A stretch of 64,000 nt of DNA from an uncultured Saprospiraceae bacterium (GCA_937921775.1 CAKZUK010000070.1:1-64000); one strand, 5' to 3'. Counted from the stretch's first letter, positions 35,701-44,465 are shown. Notes: generated from the letters alone by a model not told the origin. Numbers and translations: made by a program.

Positions 35701-36767
35701 TCATATTCATCGTCTGACCGGTTTGGGAAAATCTGATAATTTATTTTTGAATCACCATAATCATCACGCATGATGATACCCAAAGTTTTTCGAGGCCAAA
35801 AGATCGTGACAGCACCTTGTAAACGGATACCTGCATCCACAGCAAATCCTTGATCACCGTTTGGTTCAAACATTTCAATATGTGCAGGATGTTCCAGACC
35901 TGCTCCTGGATTTTCATATAATCCAATTTCAGAATCCCAAAAATGCTCATCTTCAGTTGAGATACAAACTACTGCAAATTCATGATCTAGTCCATATAAA
36001 TAAGTATGCGTCATGACCCGACTTTCGATACCATTTAAAATAGCAATAGCCCGTATTGTAGTCGTTGTATCCAAAGTGAATGGACTCGTATAAGTCGGAT
36101 AGTTCGCATCTGGTCTGGAACCATCTAGTGAATAATGAATATCAGCGTTTGTAATGTTAGAATTAATTGCAAGCGAAATTTGAGTGTCGTAATGTCCGCT
36201 CAGATGAGAAGCAAAAGGTTTTTCTATAAGATCTATGACTCCCCCATCGTTAGAAGTTCCTGGTGTAGATGTAGAATAAGAAGCCCAGGATGACCCACCG
36301 TTTGGCTGGCGACCAAGTGAGATATCGCTTAGTTGGGAACCATAAGTATAGGAGTCAATTAGTGTTTCATTGCTATCAAAAAGCCCAATACTTTCTCCTG
36401 CACTAGTTAATTTAAAATCAGCATGGAGAATTCCCTGCGTATCATCCTTGTCACACCAAAAGATCAGATAACCGCCAGCGGCTATGGTGGTGATAGAAGG
36501 ATCGGTATTTGGTATTTGCCAAAAATCATCTTCATCCAAATTATCATCTGCCAGATACATGCCACCGACATTGATACTAGATGTGCCATAATTGTATATT
36601 TCAAGCCAATCTTCATATTCCCCAGCATTGTCTTCAACTGTTGCATCATTTGAGGCCATGAATTCATTAATTAACAGCGTCTGCCCTTGAGCTTGCGTTA
36701 ACAAACAAAGCTTAAGAAAGAACACAGCAAAGAGGATTCTCTTAGAGAGAAAATATGAGTTTGACAT
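32760..36767 (-). CDS. Giant CotH/LTD cell-surface protein with four tandem repeats and T9SS tail
   Basis: A 1335-residue secreted protein. Order: signal peptide (1-28), lamin-tail domain (about 30-165, INEFMASNDATVEDNAGEYEDWLEIYN), chitobiase-type fold (about 185-255, HYSLDGSRPDANYPTYTSPF), CotH domain (about 265-640, GVHNMREKMDHRYIERRKG, YDLDFGFG), a bacterial repeat (about 660-740), second lamin-tail domain (about 745-895, INEINYESADNFDSGDWIELYN), four tandem MBG-like repeats of about 86 residues (about 905-1245, each with SYTILSGPASIAGN-type cores and DKETT), and a T9SS type A sorting domain (about 1253-1335, YPNPVFDKLNIGL). It parallels the CotH protein at 18683. Probably a surface adhesin or exoprotein modifier. 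Confidence 0.9.
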   Translation of the reverse strand: MSNSYFLSKRILFAVFFLKLCLLTQAQGQTLLINEFMASNDATVEDNAGEYEDWLEIYNYGTSSINVGGMYLADDNLDEDDFWQIPNTDPSITTIAAGGYLIFWCDKDDTQGILHADFKLTSAGESIGLFDSNETLIDSYTYGSQLSDISLGRQPNGGSSWASYSTSTPGTSNDGGVIDLIEKPFASHLSGHYDTQISLAINSNITNADIHYSLDGSRPDANYPTYTSPFTLDTTTTIRAIAILNGIESRVMTHTYLYGLDHEFAVVCISTEDEHFWDSEIGLYENPGAGLEHPAHIEMFEPNGDQGFAVDAGIRLQGAVTIFWPRKTLGIIMRDDYGDSKINYQIFPNRSDDEYDAFILRNSGQDFNSTMFRDAMASSLVREIEDVDGLIKEPNLDLQDYRPAVVYLNGTYFGVHNMREKMDHRYIERRKGIDDDEVDIMFKNDDLVRGTDTEWLDFREFYEDHSFETEVMMDSLKTKMDIDHYIDYILFGLFIDNTDWPGNNNRRYREQTPDAKWRWLTYDLDFGFGLRPINEIWESGDPNSNSVAMVMDPMGDEYYNVPWATLLLRRILENDQARTDYLNRAADQLNVLYNTQRLLARLGEFETAYTDEIAFYNERFNNIIWDYPNKISIVEYFAENRTPVVWEDFEQEFDDVTGQSEISITVEPLVGGKVAWSTLTVDENYAPFSGKHFEGIAIPVSAVAAPGYIFSHWTGLPLAEASGEVILSGDTDIIAHFVLGSSQIADVVINEINYESADNFDSGDWIELYNNSGTMVDLSAWYFEDESGEYFSIPDNTMLAPDEYLVLVEDANLFSSMFPSVSNFIGSFGNSANGDFKLSNGGELIAIRNANNTFSDEVSYDDNAPWPTVAAGTGATLQLIAPVLDNALPESWLPVAPTPGAQNNTQLNQTINFTAIPDKETTDIPFDIFASASSGLAVSYTILSGPASIAGNSITLDGVVGTITVEVSQPGNSDYNPAVSVSQSFEVTEAVLLNQSINFTAIPDKETTAASFDVFAVASSGLAISYTILSGPASIAGNTITLDGVVGTVTVEASQAGNIDYNPAAPVTQSFEITEAILLSQSIDFAPLVDKFVIDLPFNISATASSSLPVSYSIVSGPATIVGNTITLTSIVGTVVVQADQSGDSDYYPASASQQSFDVSLVPQTISFESIADKLITDQAFEVLASSSSGLPVSFSITGPASITGNLVTLNGVVGYVQVTASQPGNPVYSAAPEVVEEFEVLLFISNEEIESASPLVWLYPNPVFDKLNIGLSPELQDYTLMIHDALGRLVYSLSENRSQPHTIDVNNLANGVYTLSLSENGRLHVVRFVRTGTN
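33270..34050 (-). repeat. Four coding tandem repeats of about 260 bases
   Basis: Within the giant CotH gene the unit with TTTGATTCAATAATA...CCTGGTTGACTT recurs about four times (starts near 34050, 33790, 33530 and 33270 reading leftward). The two middle units are the most similar in DNA; the outermost is most diverged. Recombination between units could shorten or lengthen the stalk of the protein. Confidence 0.7.
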
Positions 36768-37158
36768 ATCTCAAAAAATTAAGTTTGCTTGTAAGGTGAA
36801 ATAACGGTTTGAATTAAACCGAATTGGGCTGATTCAAGAACAAAGTTTGTTTGTCCAATGTTCTACATAGAGCTGAGAACAAAAATAAACAATTATTGAA
36901 AATAATAAAAGTAAAATGGCGACTATTAGGATAAGAATGACGCAATTCTGTTAATATAATTTTACTTAAAACCTATTATCTAACATAAATCTGGTAGAAA
37001 TTATAACATTGTCTAGACAAAGTGAGGGAGGGCCAAAATTGTTAAACTAACTAGACATAGCAGGTTGCCTACCGTAAAAGGTAGCTTGCAATGTACTATA
37101 ACTTGACTTTATCTAGCCTCAGACTTCTGTTTTCTGCCTATGATAAAGCTGCAAATGA
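36768..37158. other. Intergenic with weak hairpin and palindrome
   Basis: Between two minus-strand genes. Contains the 12-base palindrome TTGTCTAGACAA near 37010-37021 and a hairpin CTACC-gtaaaa-GGTAG near 37069-37084, downstream of the DUF3570 stop and possibly its terminator. I see no gene and no clear promoter pair for the giant CotH gene. Confidence 0.4.
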
Positions 37159-38343
37159 TTAATAGGATTTTATTTTAAATGATAAATCCAAACTAGCAGA
37201 AAAGCCTTTCAAACCAGTGCTGCGTGTGTAGTACGATGATCGGATATTGATTTTGTCTAACATAAATAATTTTCGACTGAGCTTAAAACGTGCTACTCCA
37301 TAGAGTGGCGCATATGTAAAACCTAGTCCAATGTTTTGGCTGGTAAGTTCCGACAAGTCGTAATCAGATGTGTAAAATGTTTCATCAATCGAATGAGTAG
37401 AAATCGGTGCAAAATAGTCAGAAGCGCTTTGAGTGTGATAACGATAAAAAGGATAAACCGTAAACGCTGTTCCAACTTTAACTGGTACCTCTAAGCTCGC
37501 AGTGTGCGCACTTATTCCAAAATCATCCCAGTAAAATCGGTAGTAAGATCTTAATACCACATTATCAGCCGGGAAATAGTTAAGACGAAGTCCGATAGGA
37601 ATTTTCAATCGACTATCTGGTAGTCGTTCGATATCCAAACGGTTCTGTTCTGCGAAATAAACCCGGTGAAAAGGAGTCGATAAAAATCCAGTCATGTAGA
37701 TGGCCTCTCCCGAAATCGACATTTGTAAGCGCTTATTTAGAACTTGTGAATAGGTCGCTTGAAAGTTATAAGATTGTCGTTTAGATGAAGCGACCGTTCC
37801 TTTTACTTCGTTCCGAATTTCTCTTGGATAAATCAAATCCCAAGAATCGAAAAAAGCTTGGCCGTTAACATTGATTTCTGAATTACCTTTGTTCCATTCT
37901 TTGGTATAAGAAATCCGACCTGAAATAGAATTATAATCGTACTCAGTAGAAAAACCGAGCCCAAGTCCATAGGTCTCTCCTCTTCCCAAGTTTTTTCGTG
38001 AATAGCCTAGGTTTCCATAGGTTCTTAAATCTTTGCTAGAAGCAGAAGAAACATTATCATCGATATTGTCAGTGGAAGCTGAAGTATAAAAATCAGCGCC
38101 AAGATTTATACTAATGGCATTGATCGTGTCTAAGGGAAGGTTGACAACAATGAGGGATGCAAAATCTTGTAACTCTTCTGTCCCTACTCCACCAGTCACT
38201 GCAGCATTGTCTCCATCTTGTTGATAATAACCGAACAGAAAATTAGCGTCGATTTCTTTTTCATTACCTTTCATTTGATAATCGCTTTGTGCGAAAAGGT
38301 TTAATGAGAAAAGACTGACTAGGACGAAAAGGATGATTCGCAT
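37159..38343 (-). CDS. DUF3570 outer-membrane beta-barrel protein
   Basis: A 394-residue exported protein (signal peptide to residue 19, FAQSD). The rest is alternating hydrophobic/polar strands with aromatic girdles (YGLGLGFSTEYDYNSISGRISYTKEW, LGLRLNYFPADNVVLRSYYRFYWDDFG) and ends in an amphipathic strand SASLDLSFKIKSY, all marks of an outer-membrane barrel. It fits DUF3570, a family that occurs beside DUF4266, ApbE and a thioredoxin. It is the last gene of that operon, 173 bases after the DUF4266 gene. Function is unknown; a channel or scaffold for the lipoprotein is conceivable. Confidence 0.8.
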   Translation of the reverse strand: MRIILFVLVSLFSLNLFAQSDYQMKGNEKEIDANFLFGYYQQDGDNAAVTGGVGTEELQDFASLIVVNLPLDTINAISINLGADFYTSASTDNIDDNVSSASSKDLRTYGNLGYSRKNLGRGETYGLGLGFSTEYDYNSISGRISYTKEWNKGNSEINVNGQAFFDSWDLIYPREIRNEVKGTVASSKRQSYNFQATYSQVLNKRLQMSISGEAIYMTGFLSTPFHRVYFAEQNRLDIERLPDSRLKIPIGLRLNYFPADNVVLRSYYRFYWDDFGISAHTASLEVPVKVGTAFTVYPFYRYHTQSASDYFAPISTHSIDETFYTSDYDLSELTSQNIGLGFTYAPLYGVARFKLSRKLFMLDKINIRSSYYTRSTGLKGFSASLDLSFKIKSY

Positions 38344-38516
38344 ATGTATTGTTTTATTTACGCTTAAATTTAATTACAAATTATTGAACGAAGTAAAAAG
38401 TGAGAAATGGAGACTTATAAGTCTGGAGTTTGAAATTAGAAAATCACTTGGCCAAAAACAACAAATGCGAGCCTCCTCAATCGAAGAAACTTCCCAGTCC
38501 CCCCTCCAATTTGAGC

Positions 38517-38735
38517 TCAATTACAACCACAACCTCCACCAACCTTTCCTCCATTAGCGCCAGCGGCACCTTCGCGATAAGCAGCAAAATTTGTTTCGAA
38601 TATTTCAATTTTCTTAGCGGCCAGTTCCATTTCTGCATCGTTGAGATACATTTTTTGATATGCCTTTACGGAAACGCAAGAACTGGTTTGTGCAATCACA
38701 AAAACCAAACAGCTTATTTGCATTAATTTTTTCAT
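38517..38735 (-). CDS. DUF4266 small lipoprotein with C-terminal GGGCGCN
   Basis: A 72-residue lipoprotein: signal peptide with lipobox TSSC (Cys20), a helical middle (KMYLNDAEMELAAKKIEIFETN, 28-50 partly shown) and a Gly-rich C terminus AGANGGKVGGGCGCN with Cys69 and Cys71. The mature protein is about 53 residues. The double Cys at the very end is characteristic of DUF4266 and looks like a modification or metal site. It is 8 bases downstream of apbE, whose product attaches FMN to proteins, and in one transcript with a thioredoxin-like protein. Function is unknown. Confidence 0.85.
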   Translation of the reverse strand: MKKLMQISCLVFVIAQTSSCVSVKAYQKMYLNDAEMELAAKKIEIFETNFAAYREGAAGANGGKVGGGCGCN

Positions 38736-38743
38736 AATCTTAT

Positions 38744-39742
38744 TTAATAGTGTCTAAGTTTTAAACGTTCCGAACCAATAATTTTATTATCGTCGGTGAT
38801 AATTAGGCATTCTATTCCTACCAGTTGATTGATAAGTTCTAAGCCTTCCAATTGACCTAATACGAAAACTGAGGTTGCCAAAGCGTCTGCGACTTCTGCA
38901 TCTGGGCAGACAATGGTGACGCTTTTGATGCCAGTAGTTGGATAGCCAGTACGAGGGTCAATGATGTGTGCATAGCGCTTTCCGTTGTATTCAAAAAAGC
39001 GTTCATAGTCACCGGAGGTTACCACTGCCATGTCATCGATATTTAGCCAGCCTAGCGATTTATTTTTATCTGTTGGATTAGCAATTTTAATGGTCCAAGC
39101 ATCTGGATGACTGTTTTCGCCCCAGCTGATCAAGTCTCCACCTGCATTGACTAAGCCTCCGCGAACACCTTTCATTTTTTTCATTTTAGCCATTGCTTTA
39201 TTGGCAGCATATCCTTTTCCAATGGCACCAAATCCGATTTTCATACCTTTCTTTTTTAAGAAAACAGTGTTCGCTTCGGAATCTAAAACTATATTTTTCC
39301 AATTGATAAATTGGCTAGCAGTACTTATTTCTAAGCTATTAGGCATTGTGGTCATAGAACCATCAAATTTCCAAATACCATCCATTGAAGCAAAAGAAAT
39401 ATCGAAGGCTCCGTTTGTCAATTTAGATATCTTTTTGGATCGAAAGATTAGGTCGTATAATTCTTTGTCGACTCTGACAGGTTTTACACCAGCGTTTTGG
39501 TTGATTAAGCTTGTTTGAGAATTTGCATCCCAGGATGAAATTAATTTTTCAATTCTAGTAATCTCAACAATGCCTTTATTTATTGCGTCCCAGGCGATCG
39601 TGTCATTTTCAGCGACCGCGGTTAATTCAAATCGAGACCCCATCAATTTGACCACTTTCTTTTGTGCAGACAAGAGTTGGTTGTTGGCTTTACATTGTGT
39701 AAAAGCTAACAAGAATATTAAAAATAAAAAATTCGTTTTCAT
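38744..39742 (-). CDS. apbE: FAD:protein FMN transferase (ApbE family)
   Basis: A 332-residue exported enzyme (signal peptide with possible lipobox, FTQCKAN). It shows the ApbE signatures: MGSRFELTA near the N terminus, GAIGKGYAANKAMAKM, NAGGDLISWG, AHIIDPRTGYPTTG and ADALATSVFVLG. ApbE uses Mg2+ to move FMN from FAD to Thr in target flavoproteins. No such target motif (D-x-x-(S/T)-G-A-T) was found in neighbouring genes. The start ATG overlaps the thioredoxin stop as TAATG, so the two are translationally coupled. Confidence 0.92.
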   Translation of the reverse strand: MKTNFLFLIFLLAFTQCKANNQLLSAQKKVVKLMGSRFELTAVAENDTIAWDAINKGIVEITRIEKLISSWDANSQTSLINQNAGVKPVRVDKELYDLIFRSKKISKLTNGAFDISFASMDGIWKFDGSMTTMPNSLEISTASQFINWKNIVLDSEANTVFLKKKGMKIGFGAIGKGYAANKAMAKMKKMKGVRGGLVNAGGDLISWGENSHPDAWTIKIANPTDKNKSLGWLNIDDMAVVTSGDYERFFEYNGKRYAHIIDPRTGYPTTGIKSVTIVCPDAEVADALATSVFVLGQLEGLELINQLVGIECLIITDDNKIIGSERLKLRHY

Positions 39743-40185
39743 TAATTACGTTCCTTTAATTCTGAGATAAAAATGCTTGTTGACTGTCCATGAAAATCAG
39801 GTTGAGATAGAATATTCTCATCTGAATCAATCAGTACTACTTTGGGAAATGAGCCTTGCCTATTGTATTTTTCAGCCAATGCTTCGTTATGTGTGGTTTG
39901 TTCCTTGGATAAGCGATTCTTTTTCCTAGCGGGAAAATCGAGATATAAAATTACAAAATTTTCTTTAGCAAACTCGATAAAGGCAGTATCCTCGAGAATG
40001 TCTTTTTTGAATTGAATGCAGGGCTTGCACCAATCCGATCCTGCAAATACCATTAGGATAGCTTTACTGTTTGTCTGAGCAGATATTTTAGCTTCATCAA
40101 TATTTGTAAACCAATCCTCAGACTGGCATTGAGTGGAAAACTGAGTTCCTGCTAAAAAGAGAAAGACGATGATGATTCGATACAT
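39742..40185 (-). CDS. Periplasmic thioredoxin-fold protein
   Basis: A 147-residue exported protein with signal peptide (1-18 or lipobox at Cys20). The redox motif FAGSDWCKPCIQFKKDIL places CKPC at 53-56, followed by the thioredoxin-like strand order and FPKVVLIDSDE. It resembles thioredoxin_7/DsbD-gamma-like reductants. As first gene of the operon with apbE, DUF4266 and DUF3570, it may keep the C-terminal cysteines of the lipoprotein reduced. That link is an inference from gene order. Confidence 0.88.
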   Translation of the reverse strand: MYRIIIVFLFLAGTQFSTQCQSEDWFTNIDEAKISAQTNSKAILMVFAGSDWCKPCIQFKKDILEDTAFIEFAKENFVILYLDFPARKKNRLSKEQTTHNEALAEKYNRQGSFPKVVLIDSDENILSQPDFHGQSTSIFISELKERN

Positions 40186-40361
40186 GGGCTAAAAGTTTGG
40201 ATTAATGTACACTTAATAGATGTAATCGAGCAAGGAAAAGTTGCCTGATTTTATATAAACTCTCCAATAATGAGAAAAAGTATGAATGTAGGTCGATACT
40301 GAGAAAAAAAATAATTTTAGTACCTGATTTATTGGTTGATATTAAGAACTTCTGTAGTTTA

Positions 40362-40516
40362 GGGATGCGGCCTAAATAACTGTCCGAATTGAGAGGTAAA
40401 CATTCTAGCTATATTTCTCGAAAAAGCCTCGTCATAGCTCGCTATGTCTACGTTTTTTCGATCATCTAGCTCAATATTTACGATCTCAATTCGGACATTT
40501 ATTTAATCCTTATCCC
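40362..40516. repeat. 155-bp near-complete palindrome
   Basis: The left half (40362-40438) aligns with the reverse complement of the right half (40441-40516) over almost its whole length with only small gaps. The outer arms share GTCCGAATTGAGA and TAAATAA, the inner ones TCGAAAAA, and the centre is CATAGC-TC-GCTATG. It carries no reading frame. It occupies the divergent region between the thioredoxin operon and the gene at 40619. RNA from either strand would fold into one long hairpin; it may also be a mobile palindromic element. Confidence 0.85.
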
Positions 40517-40618
40517 TTAATGATTATTTTTAATCCAATTACAAAATTTTATCGATTGATATTATTTAAAGCTACTTTTTATGGCTGCGCATAAATCATG
40601 GGAAACTAAAAGAAAAAG

Positions 40619-42235
40619 ATGGAAGAGAAAATGAAAAATAATATCTTCTCCGAATGGCTAGAAAAGCTACAGCAAGAAAGTTGGCAGTTAGAGTTGCTAA
40701 TTTCAGGATTCGCATTATTTGGTATTTGGGAAAGTCGAGATTTGGTCGATCAAGCCGGCCGGTATATTGGGATTAATTCAGCTGTAGATGGATGGACTGA
40801 TGATATACTGATCGTCTTCTTATTAATGCTTCAAGCTGCTTGGCTCATTTTCTTTATTAATCTACTTTTTCATGTAATGCTCAGAGGGCTTTGGATTGGA
40901 GCAATAGGATTGAGATATGTGTCGGGAGATATCGACTATGACAGTCTGGAGTATTCAGAAGAATTTAATAAGTATTTTAAAAAACGAGTCGGTCGATTTG
41001 ATGATTATATTGAGCGACTGGAAAAAGTATGTAGCGTTATATTCGCTTATACCTTCTTGTTGTTTTTCATTTTTCTTTCGTTTGCCATGTTTGTGGCTGT
41101 TTCTATTCTATTAGGGAAAGTATTGGGTCAACTATTTGGAGACTACGAGGGCATTGTTACCGTCATAATGTTGACCTTTATATTTCTGGGGCTTGTAGTA
41201 TTTTTGGATTTCATAACTTTAGGTGCACTTAAAAAAGTCAGGAATAAAAACTTCACAAAATATTACGCCTACCTATATCGCTTCTTCTCCTACATTACTT
41301 TGTCGTTCATTTACCGTCCACTGCTTTACAACTTTATTGACTATAAATATACGCGCCGCTTATTTTGGTTTTCGATTCCCTACGTATTAGGGATCACTTT
41401 AATCTTGCCTAATTTCTTATTGGACGGGACGCCGCACTTCCCTTCTCTTGACTATAAAGACAATGAATATGAACAATTTTCAAAACAAATAGTCAACAAG
41501 AAAATGTATGATAATGAAAGGAATACTGATGATAACATTAGTAAAGGTGAAAAGAGTCAAATTCGATTTATCAGTCTGGCCAGCAGAGAATTCTCCGGAT
41601 CGCATGGAAAATTATTCCTTAGGCAAAGAAGTTCTGATGAAAAACTATTAAGCTATAAATATGGAATCACTCCATACCGAAATTCAGGATTAGGCCATAA
41701 ATTTTTTGGTAATAGTCAAACCGACAGTTCGATACTAAAGCTTGAAAGACAAAAGTCAAAAATAGTTAGGGGACTGATACGTGCACGTAAAGCAGAAAGA
41801 GAAGCGAGAGGTGAAGTGGACACAACGGGGAACAAAACTCCATTTCAGATTGGAATGGAAGCAGGTATGTACAAAGATAAAACACCAACTGCATCAAACA
41901 ACTACTGGGATCAACAAATTGATAGCACTCGTACTGTTTGGCGAAATAAAATAATAGCCGCAGAAGAAGATAAACTTAGCCGTATTAAAAATGCATTAAT
42001 AGAAACAAATCAAATTTTTATCGATGGAGAATCTATAAACGATCAACTGAGTTGCAAGTTTTATCAGCATCCAAATCTTGATGAAAAAGGGTTGCTATGC
42101 TATTTTCCGCTAGATAGTTTTGACTTGGGAGAACATATTTTGACTTTAGATAGATCTTTTTATGACAAAAAATTTAGGGACTCGACTCAGCATATTATTT
42201 TCAATATTCCTTTTTGGAAAATAACTAAAAACTAA
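40619..42235 (+). CDS. Unrecognised membrane protein with large C-terminal domain
   Basis: A 538-residue protein I do not recognise. About five hydrophobic segments are visible (near 26-40, 66-90, 140-170, 180-205, 250-270), with charged loops such as YSEEFNKYFKKRVGRFDDYIERLEK between the second and third. Residues 280-538 are hydrophilic and rich in Lys/Asp/Ser and probably extracytoplasmic or cytoplasmic depending on topology. A hydrophobic N-terminal helix (ESWQLELLISGFALFGIWE) suggests insertion without signal cleavage. It is convergent with the Dabb lipoprotein gene and divergent from the palindrome. Confidence 0.7.
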   Translation: MEEKMKNNIFSEWLEKLQQESWQLELLISGFALFGIWESRDLVDQAGRYIGINSAVDGWTDDILIVFLLMLQAAWLIFFINLLFHVMLRGLWIGAIGLRYVSGDIDYDSLEYSEEFNKYFKKRVGRFDDYIERLEKVCSVIFAYTFLLFFIFLSFAMFVAVSILLGKVLGQLFGDYEGIVTVIMLTFIFLGLVVFLDFITLGALKKVRNKNFTKYYAYLYRFFSYITLSFIYRPLLYNFIDYKYTRRLFWFSIPYVLGITLILPNFLLDGTPHFPSLDYKDNEYEQFSKQIVNKKMYDNERNTDDNISKGEKSQIRFISLASREFSGSHGKLFLRQRSSDEKLLSYKYGITPYRNSGLGHKFFGNSQTDSSILKLERQKSKIVRGLIRARKAEREARGEVDTTGNKTPFQIGMEAGMYKDKTPTASNNYWDQQIDSTRTVWRNKIIAAEEDKLSRIKNALIETNQIFIDGESINDQLSCKFYQHPNLDEKGLLCYFPLDSFDLGEHILTLDRSFYDKKFRDSTQHIIFNIPFWKITKN

Positions 42236-42279
42236 AATTTGAGAAATATCGTAGCTTGATTTTTATTTTATGATTGCTT

Positions 42280-42768
42280 TCATTCAGCAACAGTATAATC
42301 ATAAGTAACCGGAGCGCTTTCAAGAAAAACACTGAGTTTCATTTTTACATTTTGATGAATTGAGTCCTTCTGATAAATTTTCAATCCATTCATATCTTTA
42401 AACACCACTTGCATCACCAGTTCGTTTTCTTTCATAGACCTTTCATCTCCTACTTCAAGATAATCACCGTAGATTAGATTTTCAATAGTACTTATCTTTC
42501 TCAAACTTTCAATAACTTCAATGAATTGACTGAGCTCCTTCTCTTCTAAATCACTTTTCAGATTGAAGAACACCAAATGAATTAGCTTACCATTAAGGCT
42601 TGGAATTCCTTGTTTTGCGGCGTCTCTTAGCTTTTGAATTTCTGTTGTTTTTTCAATGAGCAAGTTTTCCAAAACTCTAATTTCGCCACTGAATTTCCCA
42701 GGCCGCTCACAGCTACATAGAAAGCCATAAGAGCAAACAAGTATCATTACTACTTTTTTAAATGCCAT
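42280..42768 (-). CDS. Dabb-domain lipoprotein
   Basis: A 162-residue lipoprotein: lipobox FLCSC (Cys19-20), a short coiled coil (EIRVLENLLIEKTTEIQKLRD), then a stress-response alpha/beta-barrel (Dabb) domain starting LIHLVFFNLKSD and containing MNGLKIYQKDSIHQNVKMKL and APVTYDYTV. Dabb domains dimerise and often serve as small enzymes or scaffolds; here the fold is placed outside the cytoplasm. Neighbours give no function. The two adjacent cysteines make the exact lipidation residue uncertain. Confidence 0.75.
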   Translation of the reverse strand: MAFKKVVMILVCSYGFLCSCERPGKFSGEIRVLENLLIEKTTEIQKLRDAAKQGIPSLNGKLIHLVFFNLKSDLEEKELSQFIEVIESLRKISTIENLIYGDYLEVGDERSMKENELVMQVVFKDMNGLKIYQKDSIHQNVKMKLSVFLESAPVTYDYTVAE

Positions 42769-43040
42769 GAGTCTACAATTTTATTAAAAAATTGCTACTT
42801 AATTAGAAAAAGCACTCTTCCTAACATAGAGTAGTCATTGTATAAAGCAAGGATCCCTTTAGAGCAAAGGTGAACCTTTTTCTATAAAAAAGAAAAGGTA
42901 AAACACATTTCTTCTTCAATGGAAATTTAGCAAAATTTAAACGCGCGAGCTATTATTTGAAAACGCTTATTACTCAATCACAATTCAAGATTTATTTTTT
43001 CTGCAAATAAGCAAAATAATGTTTTCAAAGGTTTGTTTTT

Positions 43041-44141
43041 TTATTCCGAAACAATATTAATTGTTCCTATTTCTACGGATTGTGTAGCAGAAGATTTAGT
43101 CGTGACCTTTAAAACACAAGTATAAATACCTGCCGTAAAATCAAGTCCCGCTAACAAAACCTTTTGCTGACCGATCATTAACTGACCGTTGATAAGCTGA
43201 TGAACCAATCGTCCATTTATATCATAAATTATCAGATCAACGAGACCCTTGCTCTCAAGTTCAAATTGGATCCAACTTGAAGCAGCTACCGGATTAGGAT
43301 ACGCCGTTAAACCAAACACTGAAGATCCTAGCTCTTTTGTTGGCAACACTAGTTCAAAGCCTACATAGTCTACCGTATTCCCTTGAGGAATTGCTAGCGT
43401 GTCTATTGCTTGCGCATAACCTATATCAGCGGGTGAGCTCAAGCCAGGAGTTGTAACAGTAAGCGGATTCTCAAAATTGGAATCGTATTTTGTGATTCGA
43501 TTGGGGCTCCAAGAAGAGATATAATAATTCCCATCGCTGTCATCATCAATTCCGTCTATGTTACCTAATGTAGTAGTTGTGATTATAGATACAGAATTAT
43601 CGCTCAAGTCAACTTGTCGAATATCCGCGTTATTACCCCAAGTTACAAAAATCAATCGATCATTTATACCATCATAGATAATACCGTTAGGTGTTTTTGT
43701 AGTATTGCTTACGATGATTTCTTGAGTAGGATTAGTCAAGTCAGCAACATTAATCTTATAGATCGTCTTATTGCTAAAATCCGTGGCATACAATGTTTCA
43801 AGGCCGTCAGTGGTAAGCCCATTTAAAAACCCTGCTCCTGATAGATTTATTGACATAACTTCTTCAGCAGTTTCCAAGCTATAAGCTCTCAACACATTTC
43901 CTGAAAGCCCAAAAACATTATCACCTAGTACTTCTAACCCATGAGATGAACTTCCATTCCCAAAATAGGATAAGGTTCCATCACTGGCTCTAGCAAGTAT
44001 GTTATTTCCGTTTGAAATTAAAAATCGATTTTGAGAAGGATCATACTCTACACTTTCTGCAGACTGATAAGTCTGGGCAGCAAGGCTGGAGCAAAGAAAA
44101 AATAGAACTAAAACTACAGAAAGGTCTTTAGTAGAAATCAT
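43041..44141 (-). CDS. NHL/SMP-30-like secreted protein with T9SS tail
   Basis: A 366-residue protein with signal peptide (to about 22, LAAQ). The mature part is a beta-propeller-like series of YWTD/NHL-type repeats (for example LNGLTTDGLETLYATDFSNKTIYKINVADL and GIDDDSDGNYYISSWSPNRITKY). A T9SS type A sorting domain follows (about 285-366, AYPNPVAASSWIQFELESKG, GIYTCVLKV). It is probably secreted and anchored to the cell surface. Substrate or ligand unknown. Confidence 0.85.
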   Translation of the reverse strand: MISTKDLSVVLVLFFLCSSLAAQTYQSAESVEYDPSQNRFLISNGNNILARASDGTLSYFGNGSSSHGLEVLGDNVFGLSGNVLRAYSLETAEEVMSINLSGAGFLNGLTTDGLETLYATDFSNKTIYKINVADLTNPTQEIIVSNTTKTPNGIIYDGINDRLIFVTWGNNADIRQVDLSDNSVSIITTTTLGNIDGIDDDSDGNYYISSWSPNRITKYDSNFENPLTVTTPGLSSPADIGYAQAIDTLAIPQGNTVDYVGFELVLPTKELGSSVFGLTAYPNPVAASSWIQFELESKGLVDLIIYDINGRLVHQLINGQLMIGQQKVLLAGLDFTAGIYTCVLKVTTKSSATQSVEIGTINIVSE

Positions 44142-44465
44142 AACTTATTGAGTTCGAATCATTTAAAATAATTGCTAAAAAGTGTGGGCTAATATCAATC
44201 AGAAAATCACCAGATTTATGCATAAAGTAGAATGCTAATATAAAGGAAATAAAATCACTTTTTTTTATTCTTTTATAGTTCCTCATCCTTTTGTCGCTCA
44301 GTATTCCATTTAAATCTTAAATCACACCCAAAGTTTTCAATTATTATTTTTAATAAAAAAAACTTTATTTATAGGCTTTTGCCTAAACCCATGAACAAAC
44401 CAACATGCATAAATATTTACATCAACTAATATATTCAACAATGAAAAATCATGGCCTCAAACAGC
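44142..44465. other. Intergenic, no gene recognised
   Basis: AT-rich spacer upstream of the NHL-like gene (minus strand) and downstream of the haloperoxidase gene. Nothing beyond the terminator at 44466-44501 stands out. Confidence 0.4.

Noticed and set aside
11058-37099. Shared TTGCAATGTACTAT at about 11058 and 37086 as a repeat family
   Set aside because: Only 14 bases match and the surroundings differ; this can arise by chance in AT-rich DNA.
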